A stretch of DNA of 64,000 nt from Paulinella micropora (taxonomy: Eukaryota; Cercozoa; Imbricatea; Euglyphida; Paulinellidae), in NCBI GenBank assembly GCA_019918135.1, contig WBZZ01001190.1, forward strand, positions 149,001-213,000, written 5' to 3'. How positions within the stretch are numbered: position 1 is the stretch's first letter; every line of letters begins with the position of its first letter. A model generated the notes under the pieces. It made no database searches. It saw only the letters and a program-made list of their open reading frames with translations, and was not told the origin of the DNA. Of the stretch, positions 38,819-48,385 are shown one piece after another. The position numbers and the translations under genes were made by a program.

Positions 38819-41214
38819 TTAAGTCATCAAGTTCGAGCCAGAGACATTGGCGCCCGTCATGTCGACCAAGGGCGCCAGCAGCCGCGTTCGCAGCTGCTTC
38901 CAGTGGGTGTGGTTGTAGTGCGCCGACAGGACAGCATCCACGTGGATCTCGAGCTCGTGGCACAGCAGGTCCAGACGTCGCAAGGGCTTTGTGTCTTCGA
39001 TCACATAGCCGGAAATTTCGCTAGGCAACGCCTGCCAGCACTGGTCGTGCCTGAGAGCCGCCAGGGTTTCTTGGAGCTCGCACCAGATCCTGTTCGACGG
39101 AGGGTGCACGGAGTGTGCGCCGCGTCCTCGAGGCGATCGAACAGCACCGCCGCGTAGGCTGCCAGCCTGCGCCGCACCTTGCTGCCCTGGAACCACGGGC
39201 GCGCATAGGGCCACCGGTCGTTAGCGAACGGCATCGTGTTCTTGGCGAGGATCGCAAGCGGCCGCTCCGAACGCACCGCGTCCGCGTCGCCCAGCGTGCC
39301 GGAGCAGACCAGGAAGGTCCACAGCTCGGGCCACACCCCCGGCGGAGCGGCGCGGCACCTTACACCCTGTGCCGCGGCCGCCACCGCGGCCGCCGCGAGA
39401 GAGCGCCGAGCCCTGGCGGCGCTCAGCCACAGCGTGAAGTTCTTGACGCCGTAGGCTACCTCGCCCCGCGGCGAGCGGAAGCAGCGCAGAATCGAGAACT
39501 GGCCCCGCAGCCCGTGGGTAGGCAGCGCGGGCCCGCGCGGCGGCCACAAGGGCGGAGGCCCCGCAGCATCACCGTCGTCGTCGGCGCGGGCCGGCAGGTC
39601 AAGCAGCCAGAAGCGGCCGCAATGGAGCGGCACGCCCGACGAGCACAGCCCGTGCCATACTAGGCGCTGCAGTTCCAAAAGGGCCGGCAAATAACATCGC
39701 GCTTGCTCTTGCTCCAGTAGGTAACCTTGGAGCCGGAAGCTGTAGAAAGAAAACTCTTGGGTGGCGCCGAGCGCGCCCGGCCTCGCGAACAGGCGCTGGT
39801 ACGAGCGGCCCCAAGCCAAGATCCGCCGGCGCTGCACTTGCTCGTCGTCGTCGTCCTTGTCGAGGTCGTCGTCGTCGGCTGCGGCGGGCGGGGGGCGCAG
39901 GGCCAGCGTGACCCCCAGCCTGGACGGGGGGCGCGGCCCGCCGCAGCTCCAGACCTGTGCCAGCACGGCGCCGGCGGGCCAGTCCTGCGAGTGCCAGGGC
40001 GGGCTGCGGTCGACTAGCGTCAAGTGCGCGGGCGCCAGGAGCCGCAGGGCCTCCAGGTCGGCGGCGCTCGGCTGGTCCCACAGGTCGAGTCTGAGCAGCC
40101 GCAGGTCCAGAAAAGAAGGGGAGGCGCCGCCACGGGGCAGGAGCGCCCGGCGCAGCTGGTCCAGGACGCCGCGCTCCCAGCGCGCAATGTGCTCGTGGTT
40201 AGGCAGTTCCGAAGTGCTGTCCAGGCAGACGCCCAGGCCGAGGACATAGGTCTGCAGCGCGGGGGTGCAGGCGCGGTCCCAGTCGAGCCCGCCCGCGTCT
40301 TCGTCGTGAGCGAGTTGCTGCAGCAACAAGATGAGGTCCTGCGGCGGCAAGCAGCCCCCGGCGACCACGCGCTGCAGCCGCGGCCAGCACACCGCCCGCG
40401 CTCCCACCGGTAGCACCAGGCCTTCTTCTACGTCCGTGACGTAGGCGCCTGCGAAACTCGCCAAGACTTCGCACACCTCGAGCGTCGGGGCCAAGAGCTC
40501 AAAGCCCTCGCCCCACAAACGAGGGTCGCTGCAGTCGACCAGTCGCAGGCACCGCAGGGGCGGCACGGGGCCCGGCTGCGGCCACAGCGCGCTGACCCCG
40601 TGCGGCCCAAAGTACATCGAGTCCAAGTGCAGTTCTTGCAAGCCGAGGAGTAGCAGGCGCAGCGCCTCTTCGAGCGGCGGCCTGATAGTGGCTGCGAACT
40701 CTTCGAAGTCACACTCGTTCCGTAGCGTGACAGACAAAGCCTGGAGCGGGCCCGCGCCACAGCAGTCTGCCCAAGCGCCCAGGAGCTCGGCGGCCGCGTA
40801 CGAGTCGCAGTCCAGGGATAGGCGCGTGACGTGGCGGAACCAGGGCAGGGCCAGCCGCAACAGGCGCCGCTTGCGCGGGAGCAGCGGCGCCTGTGCGGGG
40901 TTATGGTCCCGGTCGTACTCGAGCGTGAGCGACGTGCAGAGCTGAGGGTAAACCTCGGCAGCGGCCTCGGCGGCCGCCACGACTTGTTCGGGCAGGTCGG
41001 TCTGGGACGTGGCATCGTTTAGGGCCAGCGCTAGCCATCGCTGCGGCAACATGTAGGCACGCAGCTGCTGCTGCCAGCCCCTCGACGCCCGCAGCAGCGC
41101 TACTAGTTCTCGTCGCGCCAGCAGCCCGACCCCGTGCGAGAAAAACACTTCCTGCCAGCCGCCCAGACTGGCACTACCAGCTTGGCCGGTGCAGTGGCGC
41201 TTGCGCGGTCGCAT
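38819..41214 (-). pseudogene. F-box/LRR-like protein (looks broken about once)
   Basis: About 780 codons. The N-terminal helix pair (LLARRELVALLRASRGWQQQL, then PQRWLALALND) resembles an F-box. The long middle has leucine-rich spacing: LPWFRHVTRLSLDCDSY, LQALSVTLRNECDFEEF, LQELHLDSMYFGPHGV and LRCLRLVDCSDPRLWGEG. It contains an Asp/Lys-rich insertion (DDDDLDKDDDDEQ) encoded by triplets. The C-terminal part has CHELEIHVDAVLSAHYNHTH. F-box plus LRR would suit a substrate adaptor for a host SCF ubiquitin ligase, a common strategy in large DNA viruses. It looks broken about once, near its 3' end. GC content is very high. Confidence 0.6.
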
Positions 41215-41226
41215 CTTGGGTTTTAA

Positions 41227-43998
41227 TTAAACTAATCCGCGGCGGGCTTTCTTGCAGTTTGTGCACTCTAGGCACTTGTGTGGCGTGGGCTTTGTAGTTC
41301 TAGAACTAGACAAGGCACGGTACAGTTTGTCCCGGAGGGGTTTGTTCTTACTCTCGGAGGTAGCTTCGCGGGCGACTTTCTGCAGCTGAGCGGCGAGGGC
41401 ACTCTCGTTGTACCTAGAGGCACTCCCCCCCGCCCGCGCAGCAATGAGCGACTCCAGGGAACGCAAAATCAGGCGCCGATCGGCTGAGTTGTGTCCTCTT
41501 TGACTCCAAGTACACTCGTAAATGAAATTCTGCACGCCCCACAGGACCGGCCGAGCGCCTGTAGGCAGGCCGGAGAAATCGCCTTTGAGCCTGTCAAACT
41601 TCATTTGCAGAGTAGCGTTGCACTGAACCTTCCCCTCGCCCAGAGTCTCCTCCTCGTCCAGAGTCGCCTTTTTCTTGAGCTTAACAAAGGTTCGGATGAA
41701 ACAACCAAATTTTTCGCACAGATTTTCTTGTTTTGTATGAGTTGGTTTGTTTTGTAGCCAATCGTCAATCGTTTGCTGCGACGCCGCGCCCAGCAAACCA
41801 TGCAGGACATGGATGTCCGCCAGCCGGAGGCAGCTCGTGCGTGCGTTGTATAGCTCCAGCAGGCACAGGAATTCGTTTTTTGTCAGGCACTCCCAGAATT
41901 GGACTTCTTGGCACTCACTGGTATTTATTGGCCAGAAGCGCTCTAAAGCCTGCTCTAGTGTCTGTCCTCTAGTTATGGCGTCGCCAACAATTTCCAGTTG
42001 GGCCGCGCCGTGATCGCTCAGCATGCTACGGAGCTGGGGCTCCGTAGTAGTACTTCTTCTGAGAGCAACTACAAAGTCAGCATGATCGGGAAGAGAGGAG
42101 GAAGCTTGGTCCTTGAGCGCTTCGGCCAGCGGCGCCAGTGCGTGGGTGCGGCTTTCCGTATCTGCCCAGATGCTGGGAGAAAAGTATCTGCTGCTGTTGG
42201 CCAGCAGCGCCAGGTGAGCCGAACCTGGAGCAGCTCCTGGCCTGCCGATCCCTCTTCTTTCCGCAAGCGGTACACCGCGATGTGCGAGACATCCGAGGGA
42301 GTAAACTCTTGGTGCTGCTTGGAGCCCAAGATCAAGCGCGCGAAGCGCTGCATGAGCAAAAAGAGCTCCCTCCACGCGCGGGGGGCCACCTCGGGTCAGT
42401 CAAGTACTCCGCCAGCGTACCGTCATCCTCTGGCTGAGCTTGGCAGGCCAGCCCCCACCACTGGTTCTGCTTCTGGAGCACGCGATCGCACAGCCCAAGG
42501 ACGCCCGTTAACAACCGCCTCCTGTTTCCTTCCACGATCTTCGTCGCAGCCGATTCTTTTATTTCGCTGACAAAGCTTTCTCGAGCGCCGGGGGGGATCA
42601 GTGTCAAGCAGCACGGTTCGCCTCCTACCTGGTTATCATACATAATAATATTATTAAATATCCTTGCTCCACTTCTTGGCGTACAGGCAAGCATCCTTGT
42701 CATAGTCGGGCAAGAGTGCAAACGTCACCATCGACGTGCGTCGTCGTCTGCCGTCTTCAGCCCGCGGATCCTGCTGCTGCAAAACCCAGAACGCTAGCTT
42801 CTGCGGGGACAGAAACTCTGCTTCCGCTTCCACCACCCCACGTGCGCCCGCCAATTTCTGGATTTGGAGGGGCAACTCTGCCCTCGTGTCGGGCTCTGTA
42901 ACCCACCAAGGGACTTGGTGAGACTGCGCCGCCTGCTGTAGCTCGTAAATGAGCCGAAGGATAGACGGCGCAGCGCCGCCTTGGCCGCACTCGGCACACT
43001 CTCGAGTAGCTCGTACAACAACGCCAAGTACCGCTCAGCCGCCACGGTCAGAGCTGGCTGTTCTTTGGCCAAGATGCTCCGTCAGCACGCCCGGAAAAGT
43101 GATACCCCAACATGCTCAGGAAGGTCTCGTACTGCTGTCGGGCTTGGAAGCGCAGGTTGGCAACCAGGGCAATGGCGCTGCCCAGCGAGCCACCGCCTGG
43201 CCCCCACTTGGATTGCAACACCTGGACCCCCGTCGCAAATGCGGGCGGGGCCAGGACGCCCTTGGCATTCGCGAGCAGAGACACAAACATGCCCAGACCC
43301 AACTCTCGACTGCTGGGCGACTCCGAAGAAGAAGTTTCACTCTGCCGGAGACGCAGCAGCAACTCCAGCGACCGGATGCTCAGCTTGCTGGCGGGTGCAT
43401 TCTTGGTGTATTCGTAGAGGTCCGCATCGCCAAACAGAACCCGCTGCTTGGCGGGCTCTCCTTGCTCGTACACCAGGAAATCTGCCGGCCAGGGATCGAC
43501 CAGAACCGCATCGCTCTCCGGCTGAGTCGTGAGTTGGTTGACGAAGAAGCCCGCATAGGTCTCGAGTAGCTCGTAAGTAGCTAGCCAAGCCTGCTTCAAA
43601 TTATTAACCCTTGCTATTATCGGGCTTTCTTTGGTGTCAGTGACCTGTCTGTTCAACCAGGCACGCAGGTCGCCTGCTGCGTAATCCGCCTCCTCACGAA
43701 ACAAGTAGATGGCGCTGCCTGGCTCGGCCTGGTCCATCTCCTTCTTGACTTCCTTGGCTTTGTTGGCTTTTTCTTGCAGGCCGCGTATGTCTGCGAGGAG
43801 CTTTTCTTGCTGGTCTTTCTGGGATGCTAGCTTTTGTACCGCTTCTTGCTCCTTTGAGCGCAGCGCTTCCAAGAAGTCATCCAACTCTTCGGGCGAGATC
43901 ACTTGGTACTGCGGGTCACGGTAGGCGCAGATATTTGGGGTCTTCATTGCTCGGGCCCACTCTAAGCGCGCCTTTGCGCGGTCCTCACTATCGTACAC
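41227..43998 (-). pseudogene. large unknown protein, family copy B (looks broken several times)
   Basis: A diverged counterpart of 1071-4228 on the other strand. Shared blocks in order: HRFGFFVYDSEDRAKARLEW, SAIYLFREEADYAAGDLRAW, a WLATY block followed by DAVLVDPWPADFLVYEQGEP and RVLFGDADLYEY, LGLGMFVSLLANA, and AWRELFLLMQRFARLILG. Copy B lacks the 26-codon element insertion. Coiled-coil sequence (LRSKEQEAVQKLASQKDQQ) is present near 43800. The end carries CLECTNCKKARRG. It looks broken about three or four times and lacks the first part of copy A, so it is probably not functional. Copy A and copy B are inverted with respect to each other, 40 kb apart. Confidence 0.7.
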
Positions 43999-44076
43999 AA
44001 AAAAGCCAAAGCGGTGGACTAGTCTAGCGCTCCCGCTAGCACTAGCGCCAGCCCATGCCCTTGCATTCTAGCGGAC

Positions 44077-44166
44077 ATGATCTCCATCAACCTCGTGACC
44101 AGGCCGCTGAGCAACGTCGGCCTTCTCTGTGCGTCCGTAGCCTTGTTCCTCTTCTGCATCTTTTAA
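44077..44166 (+). CDS. tiny hydrophobic ORF, doubtful
   Basis: 29 codons ending in one hydrophobic helix (NVGLLCASVALFLFCIF). It lies in the gap between copy B and the claudin-like gene. It could be a first exon or chance. The rest of the 44-44.38 kb gap is G/C homopolymer sequence plus a promoter. Confidence 0.2.
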   Translation: MISINLVTRPLSNVGLLCASVALFLFCIF

Positions 44167-44339
44167 GGTAGAAACTCGGGAACCCCCCCCCCCCTCCCCC
44201 CCTTCCAACAAATGGGGCAGGGGAGGGGGGGGGGAGGGAGGGGAGGGGGGCGCCCCCCCCCCTCTCCCTGCCTTCTTTTCTCTTTTTCTCTCTTTTGTTC
44301 TTCCTCGGAATCCGATAAAGTGTAATCTCTCTGGGACGA

Positions 44340-44346
44340 TATATAA
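44340..44346 (+). promoter_or_regulatory. TATA box of the claudin-like gene
   Basis: TATATAA, 34 bases before the ATG at 44381, in a moderately AT-rich context after a long G/C-rich tract. Confidence 0.6.
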
Positions 44347-44380
44347 TCGTGAATCCCCCCTGGGCTGGCTAGCTAACTAC

Positions 44381-45198
44381 ATGGACACAAACGCCTGCTT
44401 GGAGCGCGTGGCGTCCAGAAAGAGGACTCTGCAGTGCGGGGTCGCTTTGGGCGTCACGATCTGTTTCATTGTCGCGATCTGCAGTAAGTAGCTCTTAGCA
44501 TATCAAGTCTTTTTTTTTTCTTTGGCTCTGCACGTTTCTTCGCGCACACACATGTGTGCTTTTTTTTTTTGCTACCGGCAGCCACTTGGCAATGGATCGA
44601 TTTGGAGATGACGTCTGATTGCAATGTAAGTACTCCAAAACCTTTAATGTAGCGTTGCCAACGTCTTTTGCGTGGGGGTATGCTGGTGGTGGTGGTGGTG
44701 GTGGTGCAGTTGTGGATCGACTATGGTCTCTGGAAATTCTGCGTGTATTACCTGTGCGATGTTGCCGGAAGCTCTTTCGGGGGCTGCCTCAAATATGCCG
44801 ACGACAACAACAACACCGACGACTCGAGCTCGGGGGCGGCCTTTGTGCCTGCTGCTACCGGCAGCCTGCAGGCCGTGCGCGCGTTTGTTATTCTGGGCCT
44901 CATTGGGGGGGTGGTCGCCGTGCCAGTGTGTTACAAGGTGCAGAGCAGGCGAGTTCAAGCGCTTGTCTTTGCAGCACCGTGCCTTTGTGGCATCATTGCC
45001 ATGTCCGTCTTCCTGGCCCGCGTGCACATCGATGCCTTCGGCTCTCTCTACAGCGGCCACGGTACGGGTTTTGCCTTTGCTATCGTTGGCTGGATGCTGG
45101 CCCTCGTCGGAGCCATCCTGTCGCGCCTGGGGCAGGGAGCGCAGCAGCCCGCGACCGCCTCGGTCAACGCAGACAGGCAGGCTCCTGTCGCGGTTTAA
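44381..45198 (+). CDS. claudin/PMP22-like four-helix membrane protein, two introns
   Basis: Three exons: 44381-44483, 44582-44625 and 44710-45198. Both introns (98 and 84 bases) begin GTAAGT and end CAG after a T-rich or TG-rich stretch, and retaining either gives a stop at once. The product (about 211 residues) has four hydrophobic helices. Between the first two is the claudin-type signature W ... GLW-x2-C ... C (TTWQWID ... DYGLWKFCVYYLC). LQAVRAFVILGLIGG then opens helix 2, as in claudins and PMP22/EMP proteins. The second loop is short and the tail is polar. In animals the family shapes cell contacts and membrane domains; here it may remodel a host or envelope membrane. Host capture is likely. 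Confidence 0.75.
44484..44581 (+). other. spliceosomal intron 1 of the claudin-like gene
   Basis: 98 bases, GTAAGTAG ... CTACCGGCAG, with a T10 tract shortly before the acceptor. It interrupts a codon after its first base. Confidence 0.75.
44626..44709 (+). other. spliceosomal intron 2 of the claudin-like gene
   Basis: 84 bases, GTAAGTACTCC ... GGTGGTGCAG, falling between codons. It contains a (TGG)n stretch instead of a pyrimidine tract, so the acceptor is a little less certain than that of intron 1. Confidence 0.65.
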
Positions 45199-45385
45199 TG
45201 TACTTTTGAAGCAAATGAACACACAAAGGTTTTTTATTTCATTAAATTACAATTGAAATCCAAATACCCTGCCTGCCCCTCCCTCCCTCCCTCCTCTTTC
45301 TCTCCCCCCCCCCCCCCTCTCCGCCCGCCGAGCGCTGCCGCTGCCGCTCGGCGGGGTTGCTTTCCCTTCTAAGCAAAACAAAGTC

Positions 45386-46432
45386 ATGATTAGTGAAAGT
45401 GCCCGCCACCACGCCATGGGCGTGATGGTCCTGTACGTGCGGCACCTGCTGGTGACCAAGAACGTCAAGTGGGTGAGCCAAGACGACGAGGCTCTGGCGG
45501 ACGAGGTGTTTAGCTCGGCAGTGCCGTGGGTCGACGTGCTGAGCAGCCTGGAGCTGCGGCAGGCGCGCGCGATCCTGTATTCACAGGCGCGGGCGAGCCG
45601 CGCGGGGGGTGCTTGCCTAGGGGTGCTGGCCTGTTCGCCGATGCCGCGCGCCATGCTCACGGCGCTGCTGGTGGCCGGCCACTACGCGCACGAACACGGC
45701 CTGTGCATCCGAGTGCTGCACGAATTTTCCCCCGCCACGACGAAGACGACGGCGCCGCCGCCGCCGCCGCCTGCTCGAGAGGACGCGCTGCGCACGGTGG
45801 AAATCACGCTCGCACAGCTGGCCGGCCGCTACCGCGATACCGCGCACGAGTACTTGTTCCTGCTACGCAACTGCCGCCACCTGCTGTCGCTGGCTCCTGC
45901 GAATCAGCCGCCGCCGCCGCCTCCTCCTCCTCCCACTGCCGCCCGCGCCGGCGCGCCGGGCTGGCTGTGCATCTTCACGCACAGGAGCTACATCATGAAC
46001 TACGTCTCTGGTGGCGTCTGGGCGCCCAACCTCTCGGTCTGGTGCCAACACGCGCGAAGAACAAGAAGCACAGGCGCGCGACCGTCCCCCGAGGCTGATC
46101 TGCGCTTGTGCCCACCCGTCAGGGTCGCTGAGGGGCTGGCACAGATCCCCACAACCGAGCACCTGGAGGCCAAGAGACTTTGCAAGGAATGGGTCCAGCA
46201 GCTAATATACTGGCGAGGTGTGCCTACCCGCACGTACGCTCGGGCCCTGTTGCAGCCCGCTGCCGCGGGCTGGAAGGGAAGCAGGAGGGGGGGGGGGGGG
46301 CGGGGGGGTCGGGGGGCAGCATGCCCCCCCCCGGCACGAACCCTCTCCCCTCCCTCCCTTCGCTCTCCTCTCCTTAATACACAATCCGCGCGGAGTAAGG
46401 GCCGGGAGGAGGAGGAGGCAGGCGTGAAATGA
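45386..46432 (+). CDS. unknown protein with proline runs
   Basis: 348 residues. The N-terminal 150 residues are ordered (VMVLYVRHLLVTKNVKWVSQ; MPRAMLTALLVAGHYAHEHG). Two proline runs follow (PPPPPP near 45750; a longer one near 45910), then GWLCIFTHRSYIMNYVSGGV. The last 50 codons are an inverted-repeat element plus low-complexity sequence, which suggests that the original stop lay beyond the insertion and the C-terminus has been replaced. Its end overlaps the start of the next gene (ATGA at 46429). No family is recognised. Confidence 0.6.
   Translation: MISESARHHAMGVMVLYVRHLLVTKNVKWVSQDDEALADEVFSSAVPWVDVLSSLELRQARAILYSQARASRAGGACLGVLACSPMPRAMLTALLVAGHYAHEHGLCIRVLHEFSPATTKTTAPPPPPPAREDALRTVEITLAQLAGRYRDTAHEYLFLLRNCRHLLSLAPANQPPPPPPPPPTAARAGAPGWLCIFTHRSYIMNYVSGGVWAPNLSVWCQHARRTRSTGARPSPEADLRLCPPVRVAEGLAQIPTTEHLEAKRLCKEWVQQLIYWRGVPTRTYARALLQPAAAGWKGSRRGGGGRGGRGAACPPPARTLSPPSLRSPLLNTQSARSKGREEEEAGVK
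46253..46335 (+). repeat. inverted-repeat element copy
   Basis: It starts CAGCCCGCTGCCGCGGGCTG, then GAAGGGAAGCAGG, a G run, and the core GGGGGGCAGCATGCCCCCC. It lies in the 3' end of the 45386 gene and provides part of its coding sequence. Confidence 0.85.
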
Positions 46433-47512
46433 GTACGGTGCAAATAATGCTTACCAGCTACCAGCTGCGCAAAGATGGCAGCGTGGAACCTGTCAACGAG
46501 AATTATGAATTGAAAGCCCCAAATGGCTCGAAGAACGTAACTATCGCAAATGTAAAGAAGGAGCTGAAGGTGCATGATAGCGTTTGTCTGCGTCAATCAG
46601 ACACAAAGGCTACGTGGTGCAAGCACCGCGGGGACAAGGTCATCCCAAGCTGGTGGTGGAGTGATACAACAACAGACGGACCGCAGAGTGTTCCGCTTGA
46701 ACTGCGGAGCTACACCTTTGAAAAAAAGTTGTTTGGCACAGTTGGCGAAGGGCAGGTCGAAGTTACGATTGCCAAGAACAAATACTTTTCCCACACAAAA
46801 CCGGAAGCGGTCAAGGAGCAATTGCAGCCGTCTTTGAATTTTCTGCCGGTCGTGTCAGGAGCGAAAAGCACCTCCTCCTTGGCCAGCCCACGGGAGAAGC
46901 AGATGTTTCAAGCAGGCTTGCTTTTCCATAACTCGCCGGTCCTGGTCCCAAGCATGTTTTACGAGCCATTTCACATTTGGCAAGCACCGAGCTACTGGGC
47001 AGCGCTGTCGGAAGCGCTGCAGTACATAGTCGTCAACCGGAAAGGCACCCCTGCCTGCGGCAACAACACACTGAAAGAGCTGGTCCAATTGGACGAGGAG
47101 TTGAGCCGCGCATTGCAAAGGCGAGCACGCATCTTTCGGGCGCTGCCACGCACCCGTGCTACTCTCTCTGCCGTCGTCCCGTTGCCGGACAGCGCCAATG
47201 TGTTGGGACACTTCCTGCGCCAGTGGCTGCAACGCGGAGAAAACCCGCTTCCCGCAACCTGGAAACAAGTTATGCTTGCGTACCCCCGCCAAAGGGACTG
47301 GCAGGAATGGTGCAGGGCGCTGGGGCCGGCAGGCCGTGCGCTGTGTCATGGCGCTCCTCCGCGAATACGGTATCTCGGCGGAGGTCTTGAATATCAACGA
47401 GCAGCTCAATGCTTGGCTGTCACAGGTGAACAAGAGCCTGGAGAGGCGTACAGAACGGGGTGAGCTCTGCCAATATTGCCAGACTGATTTGCAGCCGTCA
47501 GAACTTTTATAA
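46429..47512 (+). pseudogene. unknown protein, paralog of the 57.4 kb gene (looks broken about once)
   Basis: About 360 codons, most of them whole. The N-terminal domain is shared with 57350-58440: a TSYQL-x-x-DGS start, VCLRQSDT, a TWC-x-HRG pair, SDTT, VPLELRSYT and KYFSH. Helices with SYWAALSEALQYIVVNRKG and RARIFRALP follow, and the end of the region holds a CQYC pair. The shared Cys/His residues could bind metal. No outside family is recognised. The 3' part looks broken about once relative to its paralog. A (TA)n tract follows at 47515-47531. Confidence 0.6.
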
Positions 47513-47643
47513 AATATATATATATATATATTACTACTAAATTTTTCCTTTCCTTTCTTTTTTCTTTTCCCTCACCTAGTGAAACAAGAAGAAAATTAAA
47601 ATGATCATCATTTTTACCGCCCATTCCCCCCTCCCCCCTCCCT

Positions 47644-48159
47644 TCAATATTGTCTTGCGAGCCAAAATGTCTCCGTCACGAGATCTCGGCCTGTTTTTTT
47701 TTTCAACCTTTCCGCCTGTTGTTTCAGTTCGGAAGGCACATGTTCTAAAGCCTCATGCAGCTCTTGCTCTGCACTTTTGTATGCCTTGTACGAGGGTGTG
47801 GTGATGCCTTGTTGAATCAGATCGTTCAGAGCTTCGCCTAATTTCATCAGCTTTCCGCTATCCGTAGTAGTAGTGGTGTTACCCATAGTGTCATGTGGGT
47901 GCGGGCTGGTGGGGCGCCATGTGGCATTCTGCTGCTGCCGCTCGGCATGTAGCGCGCCTTGCACAAAGAAGTACAGGCAGGCATTGCGGCCTCCTTCCGA
48001 CCTCGTCGCCCAATTCTTCAGCAGTTTGTCGCCCAACTCTTTGTCTTCCATCTCAGCAATGTCAGTCTGCGTGAGACGTATGCCAAAGTGTCCTCGGTGT
48101 TTTGTGTGTTCTGTCCAAAAAACTTTGGCGATCCGGCCGACGTCTTCTGGGTTGGCCAT
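47644..48159 (-). CDS. unknown helical protein
   Basis: About 171 residues, starting at MANPEDVGRIAKVFW; an ATG nine codons upstream is possible. It has TDIAEMEDKELGDKLLKNW, a Thr-rich linker (NTTTTTD), then helices GKLMKLGEALNDLIQQG and AEQELHEALEHVP, and a basic end (AERLKKKTGRD). No family is recognised. It is convergent with the 46429 gene across a TA-rich and TC-rich spacer, and divergent from the primase gene at 48386. Confidence 0.6.
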   Translation of the reverse strand: MANPEDVGRIAKVFWTEHTKHRGHFGIRLTQTDIAEMEDKELGDKLLKNWATRSEGGRNACLYFFVQGALHAERQQQNATWRPTSPHPHDTMGNTTTTTDSGKLMKLGEALNDLIQQGITTPSYKAYKSAEQELHEALEHVPSELKQQAERLKKKTGRDLVTETFWLARQY

Positions 48160-48350
48160 TCCTATCCAGTGCGGTGAACCCCCCAAAAATCTTCCTCTTT
48201 AACCAAAGAACACCCAGGGTTGGGCCGGGGGGGGGGATGCACGCCGCCCCTCTCCTCCCTCTTCCCTCTCCCCCCTTCTTCCCTCCCCCCCCCCCCTTTG
48301 CCTTTTCTCTCTCACTCACTCTCTCTCTCTCCTTGCTCTTTAGAAAAGAA

Positions 48351-48357
48351 ATAAAAG
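48351..48357 (+). promoter_or_regulatory. TATA-like box of the primase gene
   Basis: ATAAAAG, 29 bases before the ATG at 48386, after a long CT-rich stretch. Confidence 0.45.
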
Positions 48358-48385
48358 CAGAAAGTCAACCCTCCCCTCCCCCCCA

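Noticed and set aside
47515-47531. Second (TA)n tract as an origin
   Set aside because: It has no inverted arms around it and lies just after a gene end, so it is more likely a 3' flank.
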